From Echinostoma caproni (Eukaryota > Platyhelminthes > Trematoda > Plagiorchiida > Echinostomatidae), in assembly GCA_900618425.1 (NCBI GenBank), contig UZAN01039729.1, positions 1 through 64,000 on the forward strand: DNA of 64,000 nucleotides, read 5' to 3'. The notes beneath the pieces were generated by a model. It was given only the letters and a program-made list of their open reading frames with translations, ran no database searches and had not been told where the DNA came from. Position numbers and translations under genes: made by a program. This document shows, piece by piece, positions 23,700-36,014 of the stretch (position 1 is the first letter of the stretch; every line of letters starts with the position of its first letter).

Positions 23700-25265
23700 A
23701 GACCATATAAGAAATTATACACCTTAGTAAATGAGAGAAAAATTAGTGCAAGCGTTTTTCCCTGAGGTGGGTGGGAATATTCTGACGAATAACCACTGAT
23801 GGGGCTGGTTATGGAGTTGCCCTATTTCGATATGTGGAAGTACGCACAGGAAAGAGTTGATATTTGCAGTGAGTTCGGGGATTCGACAGGGCTTTCGCGA
23901 TATATTGGTGCAGACAGTACCCTTGATCACATATTATCCCATCAATGAATGTATCACAAACGTCAGGATGCTCGGAAATAAAGAAATTAACTAAAATAAC
24001 TAGATCAACTCCAGTGTGGCGAGACAAAAGTTTAAGGGATCTGGAAGTATTTTTCTTTCAGTCCAGGGATAAAAATCGAGGAACAGTTTAGCCAGTGTGG
24101 AAAAATGCAGGCAATCACAAATTTAAAATAAGATTATGTGGTACGTCCAGGTTCCTGAGCCTGTTAGCATAAACAGATATTTTTCGAACTTTTGTGGAAA
24201 TGTTGATGACATGAGCAGACCAGGACAGGTTATGGTTAGGGTTACACCAAGGTATTTAACAGATACAGATTTGCGAATGCTTTGATTGTTAATTCTGAGA
24301 TAAAGGAGATTATTAACTAATAAAAAATAATGGGGGCCGGTTTTAAGACTAAATGGAAATTCGGGTCATAGACCAATCGTGAAGTTCACTTAGACTGTCC
24401 TGGAGAAATGGAAAACTGGGGTTGGGGGAGGGGGTTACAGGATTGCAATCACTTGTCTAAGCAGATTACGTAACACAGTTATTCAGTCCTCGTTTGATCT
24501 TCTGAACAAAGGTCAAATACATCATATTGTAGCAAAGGGGTTTATTTTATAAATCATGACTCTTGTTGCCACCTTGTGATCATATACTTATGTGGAAGCT
24601 TGAGAATGATCAATCGAAAAGATCGAAAACCATCTGAAATAGGGACTGTCAACCAATGACAATATCAGCAGTATACTTACAGGCAATAAAGTTGCTGGGA
24701 ATGGGGAGATTTTGAACCTACATAGAAAACAAGAAAGAAGACAGAATGGCACTCTGAAGACCTCCGGCTTCAATGTGATTAAAAGAAGACTGTACACCAT
24801 TGAGTGGAGTGAACTGAGTCCTTCGGGAGATTAGTCGACTAGTACGCTCAAGGCTTCAGGAGTGAGACCACACTCAGAAAGACGTTCAATAAGCAGTCTT
24901 CAGTCGAGAGAACAAAAACGTTTGTATAATCGAGAAACGTTAACCGAGGGGTACTAGCGTCATTGTCTAAGACGGAAGCAACAGAATGAACAATATGAGC
25001 AACGGCGTCACGTGTGGATAAATGGGGTTTATAAGCTAATTGTAAAGGGTCATGGGACTTACAATGAGGTTTCATGCGCCGCAGCAAAACGTTTTCAAAG
25101 ATCTTCAGTAACACACATGACGATCCTTTCTTTGGGGCTGGTCTAATCCGGGCTGGCCTCCAACAATCGGGGGTCTTTCCGGATGACACACAAGTAGCGA
25201 ACAATTCAGCAATGGATGTCGCAAGCTGGTTGGTGCGAGCTTTCAACAAATGAGGTGCTAATCCA
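23700..25265 (-). mobile_element. non-LTR retrotransposon, 3' part (RT to C-terminus)
   Basis: On the minus strand this reads DGLAPHLLKARTNQLATS, then CVSSGKTPDCWRPARIRPAPKKGSS, LLKIFENVLLRRMKPH and LAYKPHLSTRDAVAHIVHSV (RT fingers and palm). Around 24740-24640 it continues as NHIEAGGLQSAILSSFLFSM and KYTADIVIG, where the catalytic YADD has become YTAD. The thumb and C-terminal region follows in shifting frames: LSELHDWSMTRISI, NLSWSAHVINISTKVRKIS, then SRHTGVDLVILVNFFISEHP and KALSNPRTHCKYQLFP to about 23730. It is a LINE of the CR1/Jockey kind, a different family from the 5.9-kb copy. Stops, frame changes and the lost Asp show that it is inactive. Confidence 0.85.
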
Positions 25266-25289
25266 TCTTCTTCACCCGAAGATAAGCTG

Positions 25290-25945
25290 TAAACCTAGCC
25301 TATGCCTTCATCCCCGACCGGCTCCTCGTACTCAGCGGAAAAGAAATTTTTCTCCGGAGAACTTGCCCTGACTGCGGGACTTATTTTCTTCTACTGACTA
25401 TCTGTGTTCTCCAACAATCGGCTGTCTTTGTCTTGCGAATGTCTGACCGATTAACTTATTTTCCGCTATGACCACTGTTGCCCTGTTGAAAGTGTTTATA
25501 TTCGAACCGATAAGTTTTCCTCACCCCTCCGTAAGTGACTCCGTCGTGCTAAAGAGACGGCTTACATGGCAGGCAGGTGTACCAGTGTNAGTGTCAAAGC
25601 ACTCTCTGTGCTGATTAGAGCTGAAGTAAGATTCTTGAACGGAGACTGTTTTGAGCAATAAAACCTGTCGTGAGATGTGGACTGCCTTGCGGAAACTCTG
25701 TGGCTCACGCATCAATTCTTGTCCCAACGTTGAAGTAGTTAACCGTCAATTTGATTCCGCACGTGATTCTATCTATTTCCCACCTCCTTTTCCTACCCAT
25801 GAGAGGCAATAAACCCTGTTTCGCCGTACGAGGTTCTTTAAGTTTTGAGGCAACAAACAAAGCTCATGGTCCCGATGGATTAGCACCTCATTTGTTGAAA
25901 GCTCGCACCGACCAGCTTGCGACATCCATTGCTGAATTGAGTTGA
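25290..25945 (+). mobile_element. inverted 5' segment of the same non-LTR element
   Basis: On the plus strand this carries the linker upstream of RT (MWTALRKLCGSRINSCPNVE at about 25676-25735, NRQFDSARDSIYFPPPFPTH) and then KAHGPDGLAPHLLKARTDQ, LATSIAELS to 25945. Its last 70 bases are nearly identical, inverted, to the start of the minus-strand segment at 25265. So the 5' piece of the element sits next to its 3' piece in opposite orientation, with its internal end on the outside. That is the arrangement twin priming creates. A single unknown base lies at 25590. Confidence 0.75.
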
Positions 25946-26179
25946 CCGTTTCCCTCTGTTTTTCCCGAGTTATATTATGTGCTCTTAATTGGCCAGTAGA
26001 TAAAGCACTGAAACCAAGCTTGTTCGCCATATCTCTGTTTTTAAAGCGAAATCTACTGAGAAAGCGGGATTTACAGCCAACAAAAGTATAATTATTTTTG
26101 CCTGTTTAGTAGGAAAAAATCAAACGAGTGGACTTACACTAACTTCGATTTAGGAACCTGACTACTCCGCCACCTCTGA

Positions 26180-26480
26180 TGCGAAATTTCAAAATCCGGT
26201 CGCTCCTGAAAATATCACAGGCGTCCAATCCGACCACATTATCCTCAATGTCTGGGGGTGACCAACTTCCCTTGGAGTAAAATCACTCTCACACTTTTGC
26301 ATTGTTTCTGATGCTCCAGATTCTAAATGTCATCGATTTTCCCACAAGTGAGCGTATGTTACTCGAACAAATCTACGGAATCTTGATCCTGTTAAGAGAA
26401 CGTCACCTGAGCGCAACCCGCCAGCCAGCGCGATGCTTATTGTGGGTGACTTTGATGTTGATTTGCTAACTGTTTGTAAG
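26180..26480 (+). mobile_element. possible endonuclease fragment of a LINE
   Basis: A plus-strand reading near 26430-26470 gives AMLIVGDFDVDLLT, which resembles the GDFN block of APE-type LINE endonucleases. Upstream, an interrupted reading (DHIILNVWG, then SLGVKSLSHFCIVSDAPDS) is compatible with the domain but not diagnostic. It could be another piece of the adjacent element. Confidence 0.3.
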
Positions 26481-26689
26481 ATTCCTCATGGAATGAGCAA
26501 ACGCTGAAGCTCCGACGTTCGCGAAAACACAGAGGGATTTCATAATGTAGGAATTCTAAGTCACTATTTGACCTTGAAAAATTGATGAGTTGATGTAAAC
26601 TTGCACATCCAATTGTATCCACTGCAAAAAACGTAAATAGTTGTCCACTTTCGAAAAGCACAGTCAAATTTCAAAGGCCCTGCCAGTTC

Positions 26690-26935
26690 CCGGTGTCTGT
26701 GCTGCGCTGCACAGTAGACACAACCGGTGTTAGCCAGGAACACGACCACCATCTGCTAAGTCGGAGTTTCTGAGGCTTCCGCTCACCAACCGGTGTCCAC
26801 TGAGCCAATTGATGCTTGGTCTCTGGATCGAACCTGCACACCCAGGTCTCATCACCACTGATGGTCTCTCAGACTGAGTTGAAACGTCTACCATCAAACC
26901 TGGCAAGCGTAGTTTTCGATTGCTGCTGTCTATTG
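26690..26935 (-). mobile_element. mariner transposase, first catalytic block (decayed)
   Basis: On the minus strand it reads FDGRRFNSV, a stop, then ETISGDETWVCRFDPETKHQ and LAQWTPVGERKPQKLRLS. A frame change gives MVVVFLANTGCVY, matching the KVMxxVFWDxxGxV strand of mariner enzymes. GDETW carries the first catalytic Asp. Together with the C-terminal half at 23.2-23.6 kb this may be one element broken by later insertions, since orientation and order agree. However, the middle of the protein (roughly 80 residues) is not found and 0.7 kb of unrelated DNA intervenes. It may instead be a second copy. Confidence 0.85.
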
Positions 26936-26939
26936 ACTA

Positions 26940-29900
26940 TAATGCATTCAATTATGATCATAACTGAATGAACTAGTTCAATTGGTCATTTGCAGTGTTT
27001 TCTCTATCAAATGATAGTGTTCAAGAATTTTCCCATTCCTTTAGTTGCAACTGAAAACTGACCGCCAATAGACAAAGAAGCCTTTATTTAATATTTGGAT
27101 ATCACAGATAAATTGTATTCTTCAAAAGGTCGAAAAATACACTTCATTCCGTTCACTAATCCCCCTGAATAGTATTTTCTAAATGATTAAGCAAATGTAA
27201 CTGAATTATATCTGATGTGTATTTGCCAGAAGTTTCTGAAAATAAAATCGTTTTATTGCCTGAGGGTGGTACAATTAGCTTCCTACCGAAAGGCCATGGT
27301 TTGTAAAGATTGCACATTAGGTAAAATACACAAACACGTTGGTTGATGCAAACACCCACACGCTGAGTGAGGGGTTCCACACTTTTCGGAAGTGAGAAAA
27401 GACTTCCGGGTCTGTACATATGCCAACCACCGTCATCATTACCACCTACATCATAGTTATCGTATTTGTGGTTCACAGAGGCCAAAATGAAATCGAAAAT
27501 GAAATGACGGTAGGCTGAAACGCGAGCGTTTTGTCTGGGGATTTCGCATGGAACACACATGGAATGTGGAGAACAAGAAAGGACGATACCGTATTTTCAT
27601 CTTATGCGCTCATAATTCACATTCAGTTCCATTTCTTTTTAAGTTGGACAATTTTTATCACAAAATGTTGCCCAGCTATTGTGTTAGTGGAACGGGAAAT
27701 TTTTATTCTTCCCAAAACTATTACGCATTCAAACGGAGATATCCAAAGCTAGAGTAGAATGACGATACATTAGAGTGAATGCACAATGTTCTGAGATCGT
27801 CTCAGTTACCGAAGAATTAACCGAAACACTGAAATTAAAAGGGTGCACCGAATGAATATAATATTTTGAACATGAAGGGTTTAAGATTGGAGACGGTGAT
27901 AATCAAGTGAGTCATATTTGTGTGGGTGGGTGTCTGTCCGCGTTCGGTCAAATCACAAGGTTAGCATTAGAAACTATCACTCGGCGAGATGTATCTTACT
28001 GGGCACATGCCGCTGGTCCGCTGCGTTCAGGAACAAACTAGGCCTCCAAATGTGTGCTGTTTTGCTTATCACAAGCTTGCCTCAAACTGATTCTTCTTTT
28101 CCACATCAGAACAGAATAGTATGGCTGTATTTCTATCCCGACGCGTGATGTGTGAAGACTCCAAACCATAACTAACATGGCTAGTTTAAACTGGTTTTGC
28201 GCAAATCTCCTTTTTCCAAACTCTCCGACGCACACACTTTGTGTGTGCTAAAGGGTGGCACAATTTGCATTTGCCTACAAGTCTTGGACTGTTACTCTTG
28301 TACCTAGAATTTTTTCAGAATTGCTCGAACGCATTGTAAAACAGTTTTGGTCATCGGCTATGCTTGTTGAATTCCCCCAACCCCACCTCGCGAGGAACCA
28401 CTCATGAAATGGTGCAAGTTCCACTCAAATGCTTACTTGCTTCTTCTGTTAACTAAAGGCTAGATAAAACATTGCAAGAATAGGTAAACAAGTTTTATTT
28501 CCCTGATCGGATGGTGCAAAAATCTTCTTTCTTGTGTTTTATGAAATCTGGATCTGCTGGAGATGGAAGATTATTTTTCAGCAATTGTTTTACTCCATTT
28601 TGTTCGTTATGCATAAACAATACGCTAGTTATTCAAGAAAATGATAGCTGTTTGGTGGAATTTAAGGGTACATAGAAATTGAAATACGCCGCCTAAACAG
28701 TATTCAAAAGTATCTCCAGGATGCATTGAACTACCGTTGTTATAATTACAAAAGGCGGCGCTCGGTCGAGGACAATCGCTTATTGCCAATAATGGTCAGG
28801 ATATGATTAACTTGTCTTTCATACAATTAGGATCTCATTTTGAACAAGTCCACAGAATTCTCACACACACAGTATAGTTGGTGGAATGGTCCACTATCAG
28901 ATGCGCATTCTTGTGTTCAACGTACCAAACAGCAACCGTTTGCTACTACTCACTAGTGAGTAGTATTTCACAGAATCGTTTCATCGTCAAAAATGTGCCC
29001 CTTTTATCTGACACCTTAAAAAAATTGCCTGACAATAAAATCAAATGCTACTCGATATATATTGCTGAGAAACATGCAGCTCAGAACAAATCTTAGTTGA
29101 GGATACGCCGGGCAGTCCAATACATATCTGTCATATGAGTGGGAGAAATTACCAGACAGTGGAAATAAATCAATTAAATGAGAAAAATTTAGTCAATACA
29201 GAAATACTTGTGAAAATTGTTATCTTAGGCGTGTACGTTGACATTAGCGAGAATGGACGTTCGGAGTCACAAATAGTCTTGTTAGGGAAAAATACAGGTG
29301 ATCAAACTGTTCCGAGGTGTGAAGCAGAATAGAAATTATATCGGAGAAAATGAAAGTAATGATCTAAGGTTTTGAGAGGATTCCGAAATGTAATTTTGTT
29401 AGTAGCCATGGTTAATCGTGAATACATTCAACCAGGTCACTGTTGAACACTATGTCTCCGGTAACGTCATTTTGACCACATCTAGTTCGAGTATTTGACA
29501 AAGTACTGTATTCATACAGAGTAAAATGCAAGATAGGCATCGATCGAATACTGTCACTTTAGTAAACAAATGTACGAAACAGGGAAACACAGGACATTTA
29601 TGCTTCATGTGGAAATTACCGTGTTGAAACGTTGAATATTGAATATTGTAAGTTGGTATGGAGTAAATATCACCAGATTGGAAAATATCAAACACCTTTT
29701 ACTTGCAAGCCAATCGTTCAGTCATTTATTGGCGTATACCTGCAATGATGACAACACTGCAAATGCAAATGAGTCAACAATAGCCTGGAGCACAATCTGC
29801 GCCGTAGAACTGGTTCTTGTGACTTCAAAATAATCAATTGGGGTGTACAAATTTGATACCCTCTAAATTGTTCTACAGAAACTTTTCACCAGTTGGATCT

Positions 29901-31615
29901 CGTAAACCAATAAAGATAATACGAACTACTGACCGACTCATGCGTATTTATTCAGTGATGCACTCTCCAATATGAAATATATTCAGACAGGTTAGGTATA
30001 AGCGGTGACCTGAATTCTCTCATTTATTATTTTTTCATCAAATTTCTTTATCTTCCCCGCTTTTCAACGCGAGCGCACACAGACCATGTCATTTACATAC
30101 ATGTATATGTTTATGGCGAGAGAAGAGAGAGATCAATAGGTTTGCTGATCGAAAACAAAGGCCCTCAATCGCTTTGAGCTCATCTATCCCTCGGAAGCGA
30201 ATTCACAAAAAGAGTTGAACTTTTAATTTATACAGAGATGTCGGATTTATACGGTCAATTCAATGGCGGTAAATATTTGCTTCTATGTGGCTCTATGAAA
30301 TCGATCGACACTCATTGCAATTTCGATGTATCTTAGCACCAAGAACTATGGACAATAAACTGATCAAAAATTCATTCCACCTGAGCAGGATGAATAAAAC
30401 CAATCGAAGCCTCATGTTGTTCCATGCAAGTTGAGATTTGTTTTATCATGAGTAGAAGAGACAGTTATATCCGGGCAAACACGTCGATATCGGACTCAGA
30501 CTCACTGACGATAAATACCTCCGTAGTAAATATAAAATGAACAGTGTGAACGTCGATGTTTGATAAAAGTTATGCATAGGTTGTGTCAACGCGTAACATA
30601 GGCATGCGGATTTTACTTGGATGGGCAATGACTGGTTAGTAACGGTCAAAAGGTTTTGATTCGATTCGATTTCCCTTGTTTTATCAGTTTTACCAGAAAA
30701 ACATAACATACCGGTATCCAGTAGATGCGTCTCACTTTTTGCAAAAATTATTCAGTATTACATTCTCTGAACAAATTTTGAAGAATCCGAATCAGTTAAA
30801 ATCTTTAGTACCTCTAGTGTTCATTAATGTTGTTTTTACATCTTTAATTTTCATGATTTTGTTGATCACTATGAACTGAATTTTGGCTATTTTGTTTTGG
30901 AAATTGCAACTGGAACAGAAATCATTTTGAAGTTATTTTTAGTTATTTGCACAAATGAACATTTTTAGTAGCTGAACCGTGCATATTGTCCTAAATCAGT
31001 TCTCCATTGGACTACGTGATTTGTAAATCGTACACTTACAATAATGTTCCCTATTAAGGGCACATGACTGAATGTGGATTTAGAAACAAAATAACCCATG
31101 TCTTCGCTCATTTTGGAAAAAAGTTCCACTTCCCCCTTAAACCAGTGCATACAAGCATACCACTCAATCAGTCGTGCGGGTAAGTACCCAGCGGATGTAT
31201 TGTTTCTTACAGCTGTCTGTTATATCCCCCACAATGATTACTGTCTGACCGTCTATTTTGAGTGGTTCCTCACGATAGACCGAATCATGCGATAGGAGAA
31301 TCTTCCAGGGTAACCGAGTCATTCTATGTGAGTATTGACCGCAAATTTAGTGTCCCATACATGTGACATAAACGGAGTTTACGGGTAATCGTCTGGACAC
31401 GCTTTTAGAAGAAATTATTAATCAACGAAATACACCATTACATTGTTACATTATGAACGTTTTTCCGCTTTTCGATAGCAACGATTCAAGGCTGATTCGA
31501 GATATGATTTGATCCCGCCATTGTGGGAGATTAAATCATACTTTTTGTCTTGAAATTTCAAAATTTGGAGCTTGATTAATACCAATATCTTCAATCAATA
31601 AGACAAAACCATCAT
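26940..31615. other. no recognisable gene
   Basis: Open frames up to 134 codons occur (27156-27560, -) but contain no motif or compelling splice context. No tandem array or transposon protein was recognised. Confidence 0.4.
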
Positions 31616-31618
31616 TTG

Positions 31619-31671
31619 TTATATATATATATATACATACGCATATATATATATAAATATATATATATTAT
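31619..31671. repeat. TA dinucleotide repeat
   Basis: Imperfect TA run of about 53 bases, with ACATACGC and AAA interruptions. Confidence 0.95.
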
Positions 31672-31674
31672 AGG

Positions 31675-32895
31675 TGTTGATCAAACTCGTAAAACACGAC
31701 TCCTAATTTCGAAATACATGTAAGTTTCTAATATCACACTAGAATGTTGATAGCTACTGATGCGGAGTATTCATTTCGAAATTTATCTATTATCTTCTTA
31801 GTTCTCTCTTATCATCGTTTAATTTTGCAGGACCTTAAGTGTGGTGATAAAATATGCAGTAGTTCGAAAACTAAAGCTCAGAATTAAAAATAATTTATGT
31901 AGAAGCGGCATGAAAATTCATTCTTTCTGATTCCTGTTTCAATGTGGTGTTTATTAAGTTGAACAAAACTATTCTTAATCGGTTATGTCGTTTTATTCAG
32001 TGAATAGTAATTAAGCCGATTAATGTAAACATTTTTAGCCAAATTAAAATGATTTTTCGCTTCTGCTGTGGGGTAATATTGTATTCAATCCCGTGAATGA
32101 GGCTCGGACCACTAAGCGTTGAGAGGAACAAAAACGGATGAACGTTCGGGTGTTGCTCGCGTTCGGTCAATACCTGTACATATATCACTTCAGGATGGGT
32201 ATTTTAGCCTGCCAAGAAGACCTGATCTGATGATCGGCTTTTAGTTGGGGGTAACAGGAGCTATACTGTCTTTCCTTGACATTGCCTGGTCAAATAAATG
32301 ACTAATTGTCATAGATGTCAACCGAACAAACCTGATTTGTTAGTTATTGTGGGACTCGTAAAGCAAACACACAGGTTCCATTTCAGGGAGTCCGTATTTC
32401 GCCACACTCCCGGGACGTTGAATATGCTCCAACAGAGGTGAACCTCGAGTTCTGTACTTCCTGTATGCGTAATTGATTGGATAAAATAAGTAAGTAAGAT
32501 GATCAGTCACTAACGATTATATGTATCATGCACCAGTATTTTAAAATTTACGTTGCGTGAAGAGTGTAGCTCCCGATAAAACATAGAAACTTGCTAGTTA
32601 GCTTTGACCAAGAAAAAAGAATTGTCGCAGGACCAAATCTACTGTCTTCGAGATACTGGAGTAAGAGTCACCCCTTTGGTGATCTCTTAGCCAGATTACA
32701 GATTACAGACTAAATTAATAGGCTTTCCGATACAAACAAAACCCACATCTAAAATAATCGTTATAATGCATGAATCTATATTAGAACAAATGAAAATACT
32801 ATTCAGAGTTATGTTATATATTTTTCACTTCATTTCGGTATCCCTCATAGCATACCATTGGTTTACCATTGAATCGAGTTGAGCGCTTGAAAATC
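31675..32895. other. no recognisable gene
   Basis: Nothing supportable. AAGTAAGTAAG near 32488-32498 is a short tetranucleotide run that could mark the 3' end of a retroposon, but no element could be defined upstream. Confidence 0.35.
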
Positions 32896-32899
32896 AACG

Positions 32900-33115
32900 C
32901 ATTGCAGCGGCGGTGATTAAACGGTTAAGATCAACAACTCACGGATCTGAATGGCGTGAGATTTGATCCCGCTACCACCACCACCACCACCAGACACATT
33001 CCTCCCTTATGTGACCAGCGCAGCACCTTAACGGTTACAACCCGCCACCCTCCCCCTTACCGCAAAGTTATACGTTTGTATTCGTATTCCATAAAAGGAA
33101 ATAAAAAGAATACTA
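32900..33115 (+). mobile_element. possible tRNA-derived retroposon, second family
   Basis: A-box-like TGATTAAACGG (32914-32924) and B-box-like GATTTGATCCC (32960-32970) are followed by a CCA microsatellite (32974-32992). The end is ATAAAAGGAAATAAAAAG near 33091-33108. A second locus at 39.81-39.96 kb shares the order of pieces and the tail ATAAAAGGAAGTAAAATG. No hammerhead core is visible. The promoter boxes are weak matches. Confidence 0.35.
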
Positions 33116-33119
33116 TTGA

Positions 33120-35850
33120 TTTTCATTTCCTAACATTGTGACAATCGACCTGGATACCCGTTCTCGATCAGCGGATATAGATATTGAACGCTTCTACCTT
33201 CAGGCGGTTTTCTCATTTCCGAAAACTTAGTAACGAAGTCGGTAGCAATTATTCCACTCGGGATATTCACTGACCCTTATACGTGAATCTTTGGTTCCAT
33301 ATATGTAGTACTTAATCAGTTTGTCTAAAATGTAGTTAGGACCACTCATAGCCCCGTTGCAAATGTCCTGATAACCGTCCTCAGTTCACTCCGATAAGGG
33401 TTCCCGTATTGTTCTCATCCTATTCATACCTCTATGCAAACAGACAGATATGGAAGTGAAATTACCGGATTATTCTCTCCCCACACTCACTATATACAAC
33501 ACATAAGACCTAACGAACCAGAAAACCACAGGGAAATTGACTGCGCTATTATCACTGGTGGAAGTAGAACTGGTATAGGTCAGAAGCTGCTTGCGTCAAT
33601 TAATTCCTGCACCGATTGGTATCATTGATCGCTTTCATCCGGCTAATAAAAGCTTTCAATTTGGTTTACACAATGAATATCAACAAAGTGACCACTAAGA
33701 AGACTGATTTGTAATCGCTCATATTCTTATCCCCTATAGTGAATGAAAAACAACTTTGCCTCCGAAAGCATTTTGTTGAAACTACATGTATAATAGAAAA
33801 GCCATTTTCAATCTCCCCTTTAAAAACAGATGAGCTTTGAACCAGTTTTCTTTTGTAAAATACCGGCTTGGAACTTCTACATACTGAAAGTTACTAAGCA
33901 TTATACGAACGCCATATATCAACCCACCCAAGGGTTTCGCAATTTAATGAAAAGAACCCAGTGTCACAGACTGGCAGTTCAATAAGCCAACTGCTTCTGA
34001 TTGACGAACGCACTACGACTAGGTGAGATGAGGGAACACATCTTGTCGACTTGATCGCCCCTATCGATTTCATGCGAGCGGTGAGAAGGGAACGTGATCA
34101 CTGTTCCTTCTCTATCTGACAAGGCTGGTTGAGATTGGCTTGTTATCCAAAAGCTAATATGACATTTTGGCACATTTGAGGATAGCAAATAATATTCAAT
34201 CCGTCAGATGTACGTACAATTTGATCGTTCCCTAACTAGAGTGATTCAATTTAGGCGCGATTCTTCAACACACGTGACTCATCATCCCAGGAGATAGGTT
34301 TTTAAACATAAACTAAGCGGGGATCGTCATGAGCATAGTTATCCTCAGCATCATCCGCATTCAAGTCATCATCATCATCATCCGAATCATCATCATCAAC
34401 ATTTCGACGTCATTATTGCAATATTTAAGCTTTTCAGTCTGTAACCACATATGTCTGGAACTTTTGTTTGACGGATATTCCATAATCCCAGAATCTCATT
34501 ATTTCCTCTGCCTTGCACTCATGATTTTTTCTTCGTTTATGAGACAGATATCGCAGAATCTCCGTATTTTTACGAACAAGCTTAAACACAGATACATTAG
34601 GAGTTTATAGTTAAATGTCTTCCAATAAAAAGGACACAAATAATGGACGTAGATTGCCTATTGCCGTTATTGGTAATATGTACCTTCTGTCAAATTATCA
34701 TCTCGTTTTCTTGTAACAATGTGTCCATGAATGTTTCCCTATGAACGAGATTGGTGTGGTGTTAAACATGCGGGGGCTTAGGTAAGAAGAGATTGATACG
34801 TTGGGCCTGCCTCTGAATGAAATTCCAGTCTGACACATTGGACAGGAGACTGGGTGTGGTTTTTCTGATGTTGTTGTTTTTCCTCCTACCCGCTTCCGGA
34901 ACAGCGATGCAATGACGTCGCTCGTGGACCACATTTTCCTGAACCAATTCTGTTTGCAAGCAATCACACATTGCGGTTGATCGACGGCGGACCGGAAAAC
35001 TTTGCAAGTCGAACATGAGTACAGAACTGCAGCTTTCACAAAATGAAAGACAAATACCAATAATAATAGTAATACAAAGATATAATTATGTGCACAAGAA
35101 GCTACTTTCGGGAGCTCTGTCCTTATTTGCCTTTAATTCTCGCATGACATCTTTGCACTTTAAGTTATGTAAGGGCTTTGTCGGATTTTTTGTAAAAATC
35201 CTGTAGAGATATCAAAAGGAAAACAATGAAACGAAAAAACTGAACTGCTTTCCTTCATCTTCGAGCATTCGCCGTTGCGTGTTTATATGCAAGCTAGAAC
35301 AAGATTGTCTCATCAGATTAAATGGACGAGAAAAAAGAGGAACCGAAAGACCCCACGTTCTCTACAGAGGACCAAGGTTGATGGATATCGAAAATCATCA
35401 GCTGCTTCTGATATCTGACGAATTGTGGATGCGGTCAGTCGGTCAATTCATACCCAAGCACATTATGCTCGAAACGAATCGGCATTGTTGGCATTAGGAA
35501 GTCCGACATTCATTATCACGATTCGTATGCAAACACCTTCAAAAAGTCACGTCTAATATCTTTTTCAACATTTTTGTCTTTTTCGTCTGTGAACTGTATT
35601 GAACTGATTCTTAGACCTATTCCAACCTCCCATCCATTTTAAATTTGATGTGCTGGCACTCGTTCACAAATAAGAATCTCATAATCAACTCTGTGAATTT
35701 TTCCCTCAAGTAAAAGACGGTCAACTCTTTCGAATAAATATCCAAGTGACAGACGGTATCCCATGGTTAACGATTTGATTGCTTGTTAAATAACTGAACG
35801 AACAGTATCAAGAATAACATCACAGTAACGAATATCTGGAGTTAGATAAT
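33120..35850. other. no recognisable gene; short CAT repeat
   Basis: A CAT-rich run lies at 34360-34402. A minus-strand frame at 34698-35060 (120 codons) contains CSTCKVFRSAVDQPQC and CPMCQTG, cysteine spacing that could suit a zinc finger. A second minus-strand frame overlaps it, and I cannot support either as a gene. Confidence 0.3.
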
Positions 35851-35858
35851 CGGAGATC

Positions 35859-36010
35859 ATGTGTTGCGTCCAATCAACGGTTTATGTGGTTCTATTTTCT
35901 TTATCTGCTCGGCATACCTCGGTAAACGGGATTGTGCCACAATTGGTCTTTGGTGCCCCGCTCACCTCTTCACCGAGGCTGTTCTGTATCCTTGAAACAC
36001 CACAGCATCT
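35859..36010 (+). mobile_element. possible Ty3/Gypsy integrase C-terminal scrap
   Basis: The frame reads STVYVVLFSLSARHTSVNGI and PQLVFGAPLTSSPRLF. This resembles the end of Gypsy integrases, where xLR(S/T)xxKxDxxxxxAxLVFGxPLRLPGEFF is typical: the spacing and the LVFGAPL block agree. No other pol domains adjoin it. It could derive from an LTR element related or unrelated to the solo LTR at 9.3 kb. Confidence 0.4.
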
Positions 36011-36014
36011 CTTG

